From Zygnema cylindricum (taxonomy: Eukaryota > Streptophyta > Zygnematophyceae > Zygnematales > Zygnemataceae), in assembly GCA_037447655.1 (NCBI GenBank), contig JBBHKE010002087.1:75988-135987 (forward strand): 60,000 bases of DNA, in the 5' to 3' direction. Within the stretch, counting starts at the first letter, position 1, and every line of letters begins with the position of its first letter. Below, one piece after another: positions 33,916 through 44,079 of the stretch. A program made the translations under genes and the position numbers. The notes beneath the pieces are model-generated. The model ran no database searches and was not told the DNA's origin. It worked only from the letters and a program-made list of their open reading frames with translations.

Positions 33916-34424
33916 TAGCCTGTTCCCACCTGAAAAAAATTCACTTCCGCAACAGACGGGCGTTTGAATAATGTACAAATTTCCGAGCACCGACTTTTTT
34001 GTTTTCGGAAATTTTTTGAAACTGAACATACAAACTTCCTCAAAATATTGGAGGATATTGAAGTCGGGTTAAAGTAACGTATTTATATGAAACAAGCCAA
34101 CGGTAACCCGAAAAGCTGACGTAACCAGAACAACATCCGAACGGCTATTTCATTGTAATCGCGCGAAAAAGCTGTAGGACTTTGAACCACCGTCGTCGTT
34201 CTAATGACTTAAAAGCGTGCGATCTGATTAGTAAGTTTGAAAATCTGCAGGTTTGTTTTCTCGCCTTTATTTGATGATGTCAAAACGTGTGACGTGTCAC
34301 AGGTCACCTTCAATCGGAGAAAAAACCCAAAATTTAGGTGTGAACAAGACCCGATTTCCGATGAGTTTTCGGAAAATCATCGGAATGGGGAAAAAGTTAT
34401 AAATGCTCCGGTGGGAACAGTCTA
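33916..34424. mobile_element. possible TIR element Y
   Basis: TAGCCTGTTCCCACCTG at the left and, inverted, CGGTGGGAACAGTCTA at the right give about 14-bp terminal repeats. The left flank is taken up by M4, so no target duplication can be read. TAG-type ends would suit a hAT-like MITE. Borders tentative. Confidence 0.4.
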
Positions 34425-35272
34425 TGATAGCTATTCCCATTGGAGCAAAATAGCGTAAAGCCCGATAGTACACAAAAATTTAAATAGTGTGGTGTACGGT
34501 CGATGTCCGACCGTACATAATTGTACCTTTTCAAGTGAAAATTTACAAAAAATGAATTAAATCAGACGCGCATGCATAAGAACGTGCGCTAAAAAAAACC
34601 TGATTTGATTGACACGTAAATTAGTATAGCATGTACGGATGTTTTAAATTCGCGACGGCGTACGATTTCCAATATTTTGTACGGATACATATATTAATGT
34701 ATATAATCGTACGGCGAATATTCCATTTTTGCTGTTCCCAAATTAGCATAAACGCCGAAATTAGGATACACCTTTTTTTTGAAAAAAATCAAATTCTTAA
34801 TTAGCTTCAATTACGGTAAATTTTCTTCAACACTATTTAAACTTTGACACTAATAACGATTCGCGGTGTACTGTGTCAGATTTGCGACGCTTTGTCGCGT
34901 TGCCTAAGATTTGCGAAATGAATGTGACTACCGTGTCAGATTTGCGACGCTTTGTCGCGTTCCCTTTGATTTGCGAAATAAATAGCTTACTACAGTACCG
35001 TGTCATATTTGCGACGCTAATCATGATGTCACGTACTTCCACGATGCCAAAGAGTACAAAGTACAAGAATGTTGGATTATAGGGACAGTACAAAATTTTC
35101 ATTTTTTTTGGTTTTTTGGTTGACCGACGTTTTCTTTTTCCTGGTGAATCAACCGACCGTAACCGCCCGACCCCCAAAATTTGGCAACCGAATCCGTTCC
35201 GGATCCGGCGCGGGCGGTCGGTTAACGGTCAGTCACCGTTTCGGTTGACCGTTTGCGAGCTCTGATCAGATC
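34425..35272. other. intergenic, with 60-bp tandem repeat and hAT-like debris
   Basis: Bases 34872-35020 hold two and a half copies of a 60-bp unit with the hairpin GCGACGCTTTGTCGC. Bases 35110-35265 are rich in GGTTGACCG/CGGTCGGTTAACGG words ending GCAAACGGTC-like (inverted) CAGAGCTCGC, a pattern common at hAT MITE ends. No gene. Confidence 0.45.
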
Positions 35273-36604
35273 TATCGCGATAGGAAATTACCCGATACAC
35301 AACACTGGTACTTATTTCACATTTGTTTCCTCTCCCCGCACTTCAAATTTCATATTATTTGCACTATTCCATTGGCGAATTGTGAATGGTCAGAATTACC
35401 ACCACCGGTCTTCGCCCAAAATGAGTATTTCACGACCCGATAATACCTCAATAATAATAATAAAAAATAGCCCAGCCTTGATTCGACACGTGGCATATCC
35501 TCCTGCAAAGTAACGCCAGTATCGTTACGACTGAAATAAACTTTGAAATGGCGAATCTATTCGAGGATATTACGTCACATTTTTCCGTATGTACGGAGAG
35601 ACTGCGGATCCAGTGTGAATCTCTATTAGGTGTAATTCGAATTAATGAAAGCGACGTGGACTTCTAAAACATCATCGATCAAGTGCCACGTGGCGGGAAC
35701 CGGGCGTCGATTTCTACGAATCTCCCTTAGAATTCATACCATATCTGGGGCATCATTAACTTCGCCGAACTCGGGAGTTTCAGCAATCCTACTCAGCAGT
35801 GAAAATCTTTATTTTGTACTTTATTGGACGGTAGCGCCTAAGAAGATTCTCGAAATACTACTCTTACAGAACGTTTGTCTGACAGCGCAAATGTGCTGGA
35901 TTCGGCCCACGCGCTTCCAAATCATTCTCTACGGATCGAGTTTAGCCAGGGCAGATATAATTCCGGATTCTTATTGGTTTAAATTGTCGGTGGTCCCGAG
36001 GGCAAAAAATTTGGCGGTTATTGTCCCATGTGATAGTCCAAAAGATAGGGAGGCGCGTGCCCATCATCATTTGGAGACAAGTGTGTGAATGTCGGTCGTG
36101 ATTTGTCGTTGCTAGACTTGTGGCTCCGCGGCGGCGTCGGCACTGTGGCGTCATTTTGTGGTCCTAAAATCACGTTTCGTACGAGCTTCTTGTACGGTTC
36201 TGAAATTTAAAGCTGAAGTGTGTCGTATGCGGTCAGGAGTTCAGTACGACTTGAAGAGGGCTCCTCATTTTTTTTTCTTTTTTTCTTTTTGGAGACTCAA
36301 CCGTCAAAACGATCGGCCAGCGCACCAAAATCAAAATGTTTATATTGGCGATTCGGCTATGTGAAGCGTTTGGAATAGTACCGAATCTGTTTTATCTGGC
36401 TAGGATTTGGAAAATGCCAAAATGGCCTATTAGGCACTAGATTTGCGGAGAACTAATTCAGTCGTAAAGTGTACCTCGAATAAAAAACATAGTGCTTGTG
36501 CTTTGGTCACACTTCATTTAATTAATGAAATCATTTGTTAATTGTTGGATTGCGGCTGTACCTATTTGGCTATCTAATTGTATATGGTTTGATTTTTTTA
36601 CTTA
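35273..36604. repeat. 1.3-kb dispersed repeat D, copy D2
   Basis: Second copy of D1. It keeps the sequence past the point where M3 interrupts D1 (CTTATGAAACAAAAATGG), giving the empty site. It carries the conserved T-run segment at 36209-36276. Confidence 0.85.
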
Positions 36605-37811
36605 TGAAACAAAAATGGAGGATAATGCAACATCCGATATGACGATGTATATTCAAGCTTTCCGATATTTTGTTGATGCATACTTGCATAGCTATGTTAG
36701 AACTAAACCGCGAATTGCTATTAGAGTCAATCACGCTAATTCAGCGCCCCTAAATTTTGACCCAAAAACTTAAATAGAGTGATTAATTCTATTTAAAAAA
36801 ACCCTAAAAAATAAATTAGGGTGACTGATTTAATTCAAAATCCCCGAATTCCCAATTAGCGTTAATCACACAAATCGTTCTTTAACCCTAAATATTTGTT
36901 AACGCTAATAGCAATTCGCGGTGTAAATACCGATTTTACACTGTCGATACAACCATTTTGCCGAAACTACAAATATTTCCATGTTCCTTAAACACTAATT
37001 GGAGGATAAATCGGTCCATAAGACCTTAGTGTTTATAACAACTTCATAATCGAGAAATAAGTTTAATCTTGTAAATGAATGATATTAGGTTGTTATAAAA
37101 GGTAAGCTCTCTCATGGAACTACTATCTAATTTTTGATTCACTTGCAACAACACCAAAGGCGGATCACGTTTTCTACTCACAACGAGCTAAAGAAAATGT
37201 TACGTTGTAACATAACTATCTTTTTTCTAACGAGTCAATGTCCATGAGAAAAGTCAAAACGCATCGGCGCAGTTATATAACTTACGCAGACTTAATACAA
37301 TATAAAGATATTTAGATGTTTTAAAATTTTGAAAAAAGATTTGTATTTAAAAGCATACTTTCCTATGTTACATCATTAATACCTCCCAACAAAATAAGGC
37401 AAATTTGATAGGGAACAAAGATGATGGGCCAAATTAATTTGCGACACCAAATCACGCTCGAAACACCATTGACCTTCCATTGACTCAACACATTTTTTTT
37501 TCCTACGTTATTTTGTCATTTTTCTCCAATAAAAGTAGCAAAGGAATTAATGTTGTTTTCTCTAATATCAATGGGGAGTTTACCTTTTGAAACCTATTAG
37601 TGCTTTTTTTGGACTCGAAAACACTGTGAAAGCGAAAATAACGTTATTTGCGTAGTAGCCAAAGGGGTAGAGAGAGATACGGAGATTACCAATTGAGCAC
37701 ACTCTCGCCTCCCAGTCTACCGTTAGGTCGAACCCTCGAATACCGTCATCTTTTTTATTTTATGGGGTACGTCGTACACATCAAGAGGCAGAACGTAACG
37801 TATCTGCTCGA
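36605..37811. other. gene desert
   Basis: No recognisable gene. Around 36745-36925 lies a short unit starting GCGCCCCTAAATTTTGACC (also near 21283) and ending GCTAATAGCAATTCGCGGTG (also near 34850), probably an approximately 180-bp non-autonomous repeat. The rest is AT-rich without evident structure. Confidence 0.45.
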
Positions 37812-38285
37812 TGTAAAGATCACTACTATCCACTAAGATTAAACTTAATGGCACAGCGGAAGCATTCACCATTAATTACATAAAAATACATTTACAGATC
37901 GCATCGGCCAATACACATTTATATTAAAATCGAAGCTTTTTGTGTACATAATTTCTCATTTAATCCCTTACAAAAGAAGTCAAAACCAAAACCAACTACT
38001 ACCTTAGTCTACAAACCACACAACAAACTTTAGTTTACATGGCACGGAAAACGTGCCTCTCAAACAACTCACAACAATTAAACATCTGGCAGCAAGACTG
38101 AAACAATGTGCAAGTCAGCACACTCGGTACCACGCAACACAACTAACCAAAACAAACGTACAACAAACATACTACCGTACCGAACAAACAAATATAAGTG
38201 ACGCGAACCGACATACAAGATTTAGACAGGAAATCGAACAAAAGACTGAATCATCTAACACCCGATTCCACAAATGTCATAACAT
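37812..38285 (-). repeat. C7-family LTR, 474 bp
   Basis: Plus-strand ends TGTAAAGATCACTAC and AATGTCATAACA. Two solo copies of the family lie at 43493-43963 and 50692-51163. Confidence 0.88.
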
Positions 38286-38309
38286 TCCCCCTCTCATTGT
38301 GGAATACTC

Positions 38310-39140
38310 TCACAGCAAGCCTAGCTTAGGCCTACCTCTCACAAAGACATCCTGCATTGCTGACTTAGTAAGCATGTCAGCTGCTTCCTCTACAGTAGGA
38401 ACAAAGACAAATTGAAGTTCCTTTTCTCTCACTAAATCTCGAATAAAATGCCACTGAATTCTGATATGTTTAGTCCTTTTATGAAATACAGAATTTTTAA
38501 TCAGTGCCATAGAACTCATGCTATCAGAAAATACTTTCAGACATCCAACTGAAATACCTAACTCTCCAAGCATTTCTTTCACCCAAACTGCAGCCTTTGA
38601 CGCATGACATGTTGACATATATTCGGCCTCTGTAGAGCTTAATGCCACAGTCGGCTGGAGCCAGGAACTCCATTAAATAGCAGCTCCACCGAATATAAAT
38701 GTATATCCGGAAGTTGATTTTCCGGAATTATAATCTTTACCCCAATCTGCATCGCAGTATCCAAAACATTCCAAATCTCCATCCGATTGAAACACCAATC
38801 CGAGGCTGATCGTGCCAACCAAATATCGGAAGATCCGTTTCACCGCCTCCCAATGCGGTTTCTTTGGTGTTTGGCAATACCTGCTGACAACAGAAACTGC
38901 AACATAAATATCGGGACGCGTTCCCACACTCAAATAGATCAAATTGCCGATTGCTTCTCGATACGACACCTTAACAGTCTCCAAATTTTCCGACTTAGAA
39001 TATTGCACTTTCGGATCCAAGGGAGTCGAAAGCGGTTTAGCATCAGTCATAGAAAACCGTGCTAAAACCTCTTTGCAATATTGCTCCTGACTGAGCTTGA
39101 CTGAGCTTGATGCATCCAGATGCATCCCGAATAACCTCAA
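38310..39140 (-). pseudogene. C7 RNase H
   Basis: Two minus-strand pieces. 39140-38673 carries KLSQEQYCKEVLARF, the RPDI..AVSVVSRY connection and YCDADWGKDYNSGKSTSGY (catalytic Asp). 38648-38310 carries LSSTEAEYMS (Glu), a FSDSMSSMALI segment where CDNQSA is usual, and EEAADMLTKS. A stop near 38672 separates them. The overlap with the RT piece at 39140-39043 reflects a small tandem duplication (CTGAGCTTGA twice and GATGCATCC twice) that shifted the frame near 39090-39120. Confidence 0.88.
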
Positions 39141-39895
39141 TTCCTAAAATATATTTCACATCCCCCAAATCCGTCACTTTCAAATGTTGACGCATAAATG
39201 CTTTTAAATGCATAATCACAATCAAGCTATCCGAAGTCATGATGAAGTCATCAACATAAACTGAAAATATCACTTGATTCTCACCTTCACCCTTCACATA
39301 AACACCTGAATCCGAAGTAGTCCTAACAAAACCGAAATCAATTAACACCTTATGGAGTCTTAAATACCACGTTCTCGGGGCTTCCTTCAGCCCATATAAA
39401 GACTTCCGAAGTCTCCACATAATACCGAGTTGAGAAGTCACCCCCTCCGGAAATTTCATGTACACGTCCTCTTCAAGCTCACCATTCAAGAAAGCCGTCT
39501 CCACATCCATTTGATGGATGTGTTTCTTAACAGCCGTTGCCAAGGCCACAATCATTCTCAAAGAATCAAACTTAACAACAAGAGCATACATTTCAGTATA
39601 ATCAACCCCCTGTTTGAGTATAACCAACCCCCTCTCGCTGCTGAAAACCTTTACACACTAATCTCGCTTTATACTTTATTACCTCACCAGACGCACCTGT
39701 CTTTGTTTTAAAAACCCATTTGGCGTCAATAGCTTTCTTACCCCATGGTAATTCAACCTCTTCAAAAGTCTGATTATCAACAATTGACTTATATTCCTTT
39801 TCCCAAGCCGCTTTCCACTTAGTTTCCCACTCACCCAAATTCAGAGCCTCCGAATAAGATTGAGGATCTCCGAAACCAGAAATTGTGTCATTCAC
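39043..39895 (-). pseudogene. C7 reverse transcriptase
   Basis: 39895-39602 holds the start of RT (SEALNLGEWETKWKAAWEKEY, AKWVFKTKTG). A frame break near 39610 leads to 39627-39043 with MDVETAFLNGELEEDVYM (catalytic D41), SLYGLKEAPRTWY and FSVYVDDFIM (D126/D127), then LGDVKYILGIEV. Catalytic residues are intact; the frame is broken at both ends. Confidence 0.9.
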
Positions 39896-39922
39896 TAGTT
39901 GCTATAATAGGAAGTCATCCTC

Positions 39923-40327
39923 TTAAGCCGCCGAAATAAAGTAATTAGAGTTCGAAACATCTCCACCAAGCCGATCATACGATAATCTGGCCGGTTTCTT
40001 CCCCTTCGTCTCACGGGTACTTCGTCGAACCACATTCACATCTTCTTCCTTGTCATTTTTTGGTTTCTTCCCCTTCGTCTCACGGGTACTTCGTCGAACC
40101 ACATTCACATCTTCTTCCTTGTCATTTTTTTTTCTCACAGACGGTAAGCTACCTTTTGAATTTAATGTGGACTGAGTTCTTACTGAATACCGAGAACTCA
40201 AAGTCCCATCGCTTCGGACATCAAAATCTGATTTTCGAATTGGAACAAACCGATCGAACTTCACTTTGGTAAGAGGAACTTCTTCCTCATCGAAATCCGA
40301 TTCCTGCAAATCCAAATTCTCTTCCAC
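39923..40327 (-). pseudogene. C7 integrase-RT linker
   Basis: A 134-aa acidic/basic spacer typical of the region before copia RT (EEVPLTKVKFDRFVPIR, STRETKGKKPARLSYDR). A 69-bp tandem duplication repeats NDKEEDVNVVRRSTRETKGK. It is cut off at 40332 with no integrase upstream. Confidence 0.65.
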
Positions 40328-40332
40328 TTCAT

Positions 40333-40542
40333 GTCCATAACTTACTGCTCAGGGGAGCAAATTCAGAGATTCTTTTTGCTATCGACTCAGGGGAGTCTTG
40401 TCTTCACAGGGGTGAAGTTGGTCAGAGTTTTTGTCTGCCAGGGTGGCAGTTATATTTGCTGAAACACAAAGGGGTCAGGATTATCCTAGAGGCTTCTTGG
40501 AAGCTGTCCACTCTGAGGACTTATGGAGGTCTCTGAGTTTCA
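40333..40542 (+). repeat. R-U5 fragment of C-family LTR
   Basis: Begins CCATAACTTACTGC, about 25 bases after the TATA position in C2, and runs to the exact LTR end GGTCTCTGAGTTTCA. U3 is absent. It holds both leader hairpins and the U5 ATG (20 nt from the end). The content equals minus-strand strong-stop DNA. It lies between truncated C7 and a truncated X element. Confidence 0.82.
40346..40397 (+). promoter_or_regulatory. twin leader hairpins
   Basis: TGCTC-AGGG-GAGCA (40346-40359) and GACTC-AGGG-GAGTC (40384-40397) have the same loop. The first recurs at 27717-27730 (C2) and 52822-52835 (C4). The second recurs at 10149-10164 (GGACTC-ATGG-GAGTCC, C1), 13620-13633, 49444-49459 (C3), 5395-5410 (relic) and inverted at 59490-59505 (C6). 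They lie in the transcribed leader. A role in packaging or translation is inference. Confidence 0.6.
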
Positions 40543-40681
40543 CATCCTAAATTCGATGATGACGCAAAACGTACGTCTCATTTTTTCCATTTTTTGTACG
40601 GTTGAAACTTACCGATACGGCCCTAAGTTTTAGAGGAAAACGATAGGAAAAACCCTTACTTAGGCACATGGAGATGCACCC
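40543..40681. mobile_element. MITE family X, truncated copy X4
   Basis: Starts CATCCTAAATTCGATG exactly at the LTR end, matching an internal point of X2, and ends GGAGATGCACCC, the family terminus, followed by TAA. The other half is missing. Confidence 0.7.
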
Positions 40682-42188
40682 TAAAAAATGAGCAGGCGTC
40701 AAAGTTTTATCACGCAAAAAGTCCATTTTCTCAAACTAATAAAGCAACGGACGGTGCAAAGCTTTGTTCGCGAAGTGTGACACGTGTCATAAAGTCCATC
40801 GGCAGACTGTGGAGGTTTTGAAACAGTCGGGCAACTTACAAACAGCAGTAAGTGTGTTGTTTTGGAAATATTGTTTCGTGCGTACGCGACATTTCGTGCG
40901 TTCATCATAAGGTGTAGTGTGAAGGTTTGCATGAATTCGCGGATTGGGGGAGCAAACGTGCGGATAAAATTAAAGTGACGCGAACAAGCATGGTGAAATG
41001 GACGGCGGATCGCAAAGCGATCCGATTGGAAATAATTATTAATGTTCGAAATGTAACATAATAAGACAAATGTCAACAATTTTGTGTACAAGCGTGAAGT
41101 TAAGGGAACACGTTTTAGTGTGGTATGTAACTCCGGAGGGACTACACACTTTCGGTACACTCCAGGGGCACGTGTTGGTATGGTACGTATCAAGGAGTAC
41201 GTGATGGTAAGGAGGTATGGTACGGCGGTTGGAGCACAGTTTGGTTAAGGGACCGAAATGCCACGTGAAGATTGGTGAACGGATGTGGATAGCGGCGGAC
41301 GAAGTTCGCCGTCAATCATTGGACGACAAATATTGAATACTTTGTCTTTTCGGCATCTAAAATGTTAGCCGCGGAATATTTTGGCAACGGTTATTGAGTA
41401 CTTTGTCTTTTCGGCATCTAAAATGTTACCCGCGTAATATTTTGGCACCGGTAAATGAGTGTAAATACATTGTACGGTAGACGGCCGGTTAGTCTTGTTA
41501 GGATGACCACGTTATCTATGGTACATCGTTGATCAGCTGCAGGTTCACTTGTATATGTGTAGGACTTATAATATTTTGAGGGCGGAATCCCCTTGTATGG
41601 AAAAACTGCGATAGCAGTTTCTGGGATTTTTGAAGGTTAAGATCATTGTGATATTTGGGCAGAATTCATTGAAATTTCGCATGTTGGTTCCTTGGTGTAT
41701 TTTTTGTACTGTGGCAAATTTGCAGGTCTATTGTCTGCCTGGTTTGTTTGGGGCTTCATTGTGAAGTCGGTCTTTTGTGGGGTTGGTTATGGCAGGCTGT
41801 TTTTCTGCAAATTTGGCTGGATGATGCGATCACTCTGTTTAGTGGATCTGTATCAAACGTTGTGAAAGTGTAATATAAAACCTATAAACTACCTTATGTA
41901 TGTAGTTTCAACTTGTTTTGATAATTTTGTAGAATTCTTTGTTGATTCAAAGAAGGCAGTTTTTGGGGTAGCCTGTGGTGCTACGGAGGGTAAATCCATG
42001 GCTAAAAATGGCATAGACAACAAAGTGTAGCCGCTAAAACTAAATTTAAACTAAAATAACGCGACAGTTTGGAATGAATTTTAGATCTTTTTCTATTTCT
42101 TCGTACGGTCATCACTTACGCGGTACGACATTAAGTTTTTGAGGAAAATGACAGAAAAATGGGAACATAGCCGAAAATTTTGAACTTA
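40682..42188. other. gene desert with 61-bp tandem duplication
   Basis: No gene. Bases 41332-41452 contain two copies of a 61-bp unit (TACTTTGTCTTTTCGGCATC...). At 42115-42160 a stretch is inverted relative to 42215-42262 (TTTTTCTGTCATTTTCCTCA), the arm of another X element abutting X2. Confidence 0.5.
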
Positions 42189-42961
42189 GGGTGCGTCTCC
42201 ATAAGCCAAAGAAATTGTTTTTTTCTGTCATTTTCCTCAAAAATTTAGAGCCGTACCACGTAAGTTTCAACCGTACAAAAAAATTAAAAAAAGTAGTATA
42301 TTTTGCGTCTTCGTCAAATGTAGGATGTACAAAATGTTGTCGTCTTATGTTCTTTGACCCACGGCCATGCCATAAAACGTCATCTTCAAACTTTTCTTTA
42401 AAACACATTGGCGGTGTGTTTTAAAACAAAATATTTTCACTAAACAAATAGGACCACGTATTCGCACATGAAGAAATTTTTCAAACAATTTAGACGAATT
42501 CAACCGACGACAAAAGGTACAATGTTCGTACTATTTTGTCCGGTTGCATTCAATACGACGATGAAAAGTACATTTTTATTTTATTTTGTCCATTTGTGTC
42601 CGTTAGGTTTTTTTTTTGCATGGGTCTCAAGATTTCGATGCCATTTCACGTCCACCGAACAGGAGACGCAAAGGCAAAGCGCATCTCCTTCAACAATGAA
42701 ACAACACAGGCTGGAAGGCAGTGTGTATACAATGTCACAGAGAGTCATGCGACGTCACAAGCATTTACGAAAAAATAATGTGCGTCATCACAAATTGTAG
42801 ACGTTGACATCCGTCACGGGCATTGTCAATGTATTTAATCGTCACACCATTAAGTTACAATTTCGTTGTTACACATAAGGACACTTGAAATACAGGTCCG
42901 CCGAATTTGCGCTAAAAAACAAAGCAAGTTCGCTAAGTTTCAAGTACATGAAGACGCACCC
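42189..42961. mobile_element. MITE family X, copy X2
   Basis: Ends GGGTGCGTCTCCATAAGCC and, inverted, GGGTGCGTCTTCATGTACTT; flanks TTA on the left and TGA on the right. Same family as X1. Its right half (from 42552) is duplicated at 49749-50160. Confidence 0.8.
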
Positions 42962-43678
42962 TGAGGGTAAGATTCCATTGGAGGAAAAGTGGGGTTGTTT
43001 ACTGGACGCCGTACATTTTGGTACATATTTGTACCATTTTTTTATGTGAGACAAACATATTTACTGGATAGGTACCAGGATGCTCCAACATTATAGGCGT
43101 AAGTATAGACAATTGGATATTTCAATTTTTTCAGATTCGCAAAGCAATAGCGCAAATCATCCAGTGTGAAGAAACTCTCTCCGCGAGGAGAGTTACTTCA
43201 CACTGATCGTGTACCATTGGTACACGTAAAAATGCAAAAAAATATCCAACTGGAATAGGCGATTACAAGCCTACACGTCGTGCAAGCCATGTTCCCCTTT
43301 CCACGCTAGGTGCAACATAGCCAAAGGATCCTCGCACGCTCCGTCTGACATCCACCGACCTCCGAATTTTGCCATTACGTTTCGAAATTTTGATTTCTAT
43401 TTTCAAAATTTAAATCTGGCTGCAAACTTTTTGTAAGAATCATTAACTACCTCCGCTTGTATAGATATAACGTTCAGATTTGCCGTTTGAACTGTAAAGA
43501 TCACTACTATCCACTAAGATTAAACTTAATGGCACAGCGGAAGCATTCACCATTAATTACATAAAAAACATTTTCAGATCGCATCGGCCAATACACATTT
43601 ATATCAAAACCGGAGCTTTTTATGTACATAATTTCTCACTTAATCCCTTACAAAAGAAATCAAAACCAAAACCGACTA
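42552..43678. repeat. segmental repeat, copy A (pairs with 49749-50877)
   Basis: About 1.13 kb matching 49749-50877 with only a handful of differences (a T-run length and a few substitutions). It covers half of X2, all of M5 and the left part of a C7-family solo LTR. Confidence 0.92.
42965..43262. mobile_element. foldback MITE M5, truncated
   Basis: GGGTAAGATTCCATTGGAGG...AAAGTGGGGTTGTTTACTGG as in M3, with the core palindrome CTCTCCGCGAGGAGAG and CAGTGTGAAGAAACT/AGTTACTTCACACTG arms at 43159-43205. The right arm degenerates. The duplicate lies at 50164-50461. Confidence 0.65.
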
Positions 43679-43963
43679 CTACCTTAGTCCACAGACCACA
43701 CAACAAACTTTAGTTTACATGGCACGGAAAACGTGCCTCTCAAACAACTCACAACAATTAAACATCTAGCAGCAAGACTGAAACAGTGTGCAAGTCAACA
43801 CACTCGGTACCACGCAACACAACTAACCAAAACAAACATACAACAAACATACTACCGTACCGAACAAACAAATATAAGTGACGCGAACCGACGTACAAGA
43901 TTTAGACACAAATCGAACAAAAGACTGAATCGTCTAACACCCGATTCCACAAATGTCCTAACA
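43493..43963 (-). repeat. solo C7-family LTR, chimeric
   Basis: Left flank TGAAC, but the right flank is CTCAA, so no matching target duplication. The first about 190 bp are identical to the copy at 50692, then the copies differ at about 15 positions over 285 bp. Confidence 0.85.
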
Positions 43964-44079
43964 CTCAATATGCTACGATACGCAGCCTTACCATAAAGAC
44001 ATGTGTACCTTAAATGAATGGGGTGTTTTCACACGTGCGAGTGCTTGTCTTTTGTGAATCTTCCTGATAAAAATGGGTT

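Larger units (their letters stand above)
37812..40332 (-). mobile_element. copia element C7, 5'-truncated
   Basis: Minus-strand copia fragment: IN-RT linker (40327-39923), RT (39895-39043), RNase H (39140-38310), polypurine tract (38286-38300, on this strand ...GAGAGGGGGAA) and 3' LTR (38285-37812). Gag, protease and integrase are missing; at 40332 it is joined to an R-U5 fragment of the C family in opposite orientation. RT and LTR are clearly a different lineage from C1-C6. Confidence 0.88.

Noticed and set aside
36170-36200. Group II intron domain V-like hairpin (CGTAC..GTACGG) in repeat D
   Set aside because: The resemblance is limited to a short GTAC-rich stem; no GAAA receptor, AGC triad or flanking domains.
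43733-43996. Open frames MPLKQLTTIKHLAARLKQC... in three places (38053, 43733, 50932)
   Set aside because: The frame is common to three copies of one LTR family; it reflects shared ancestry of the LTR, not a gene.
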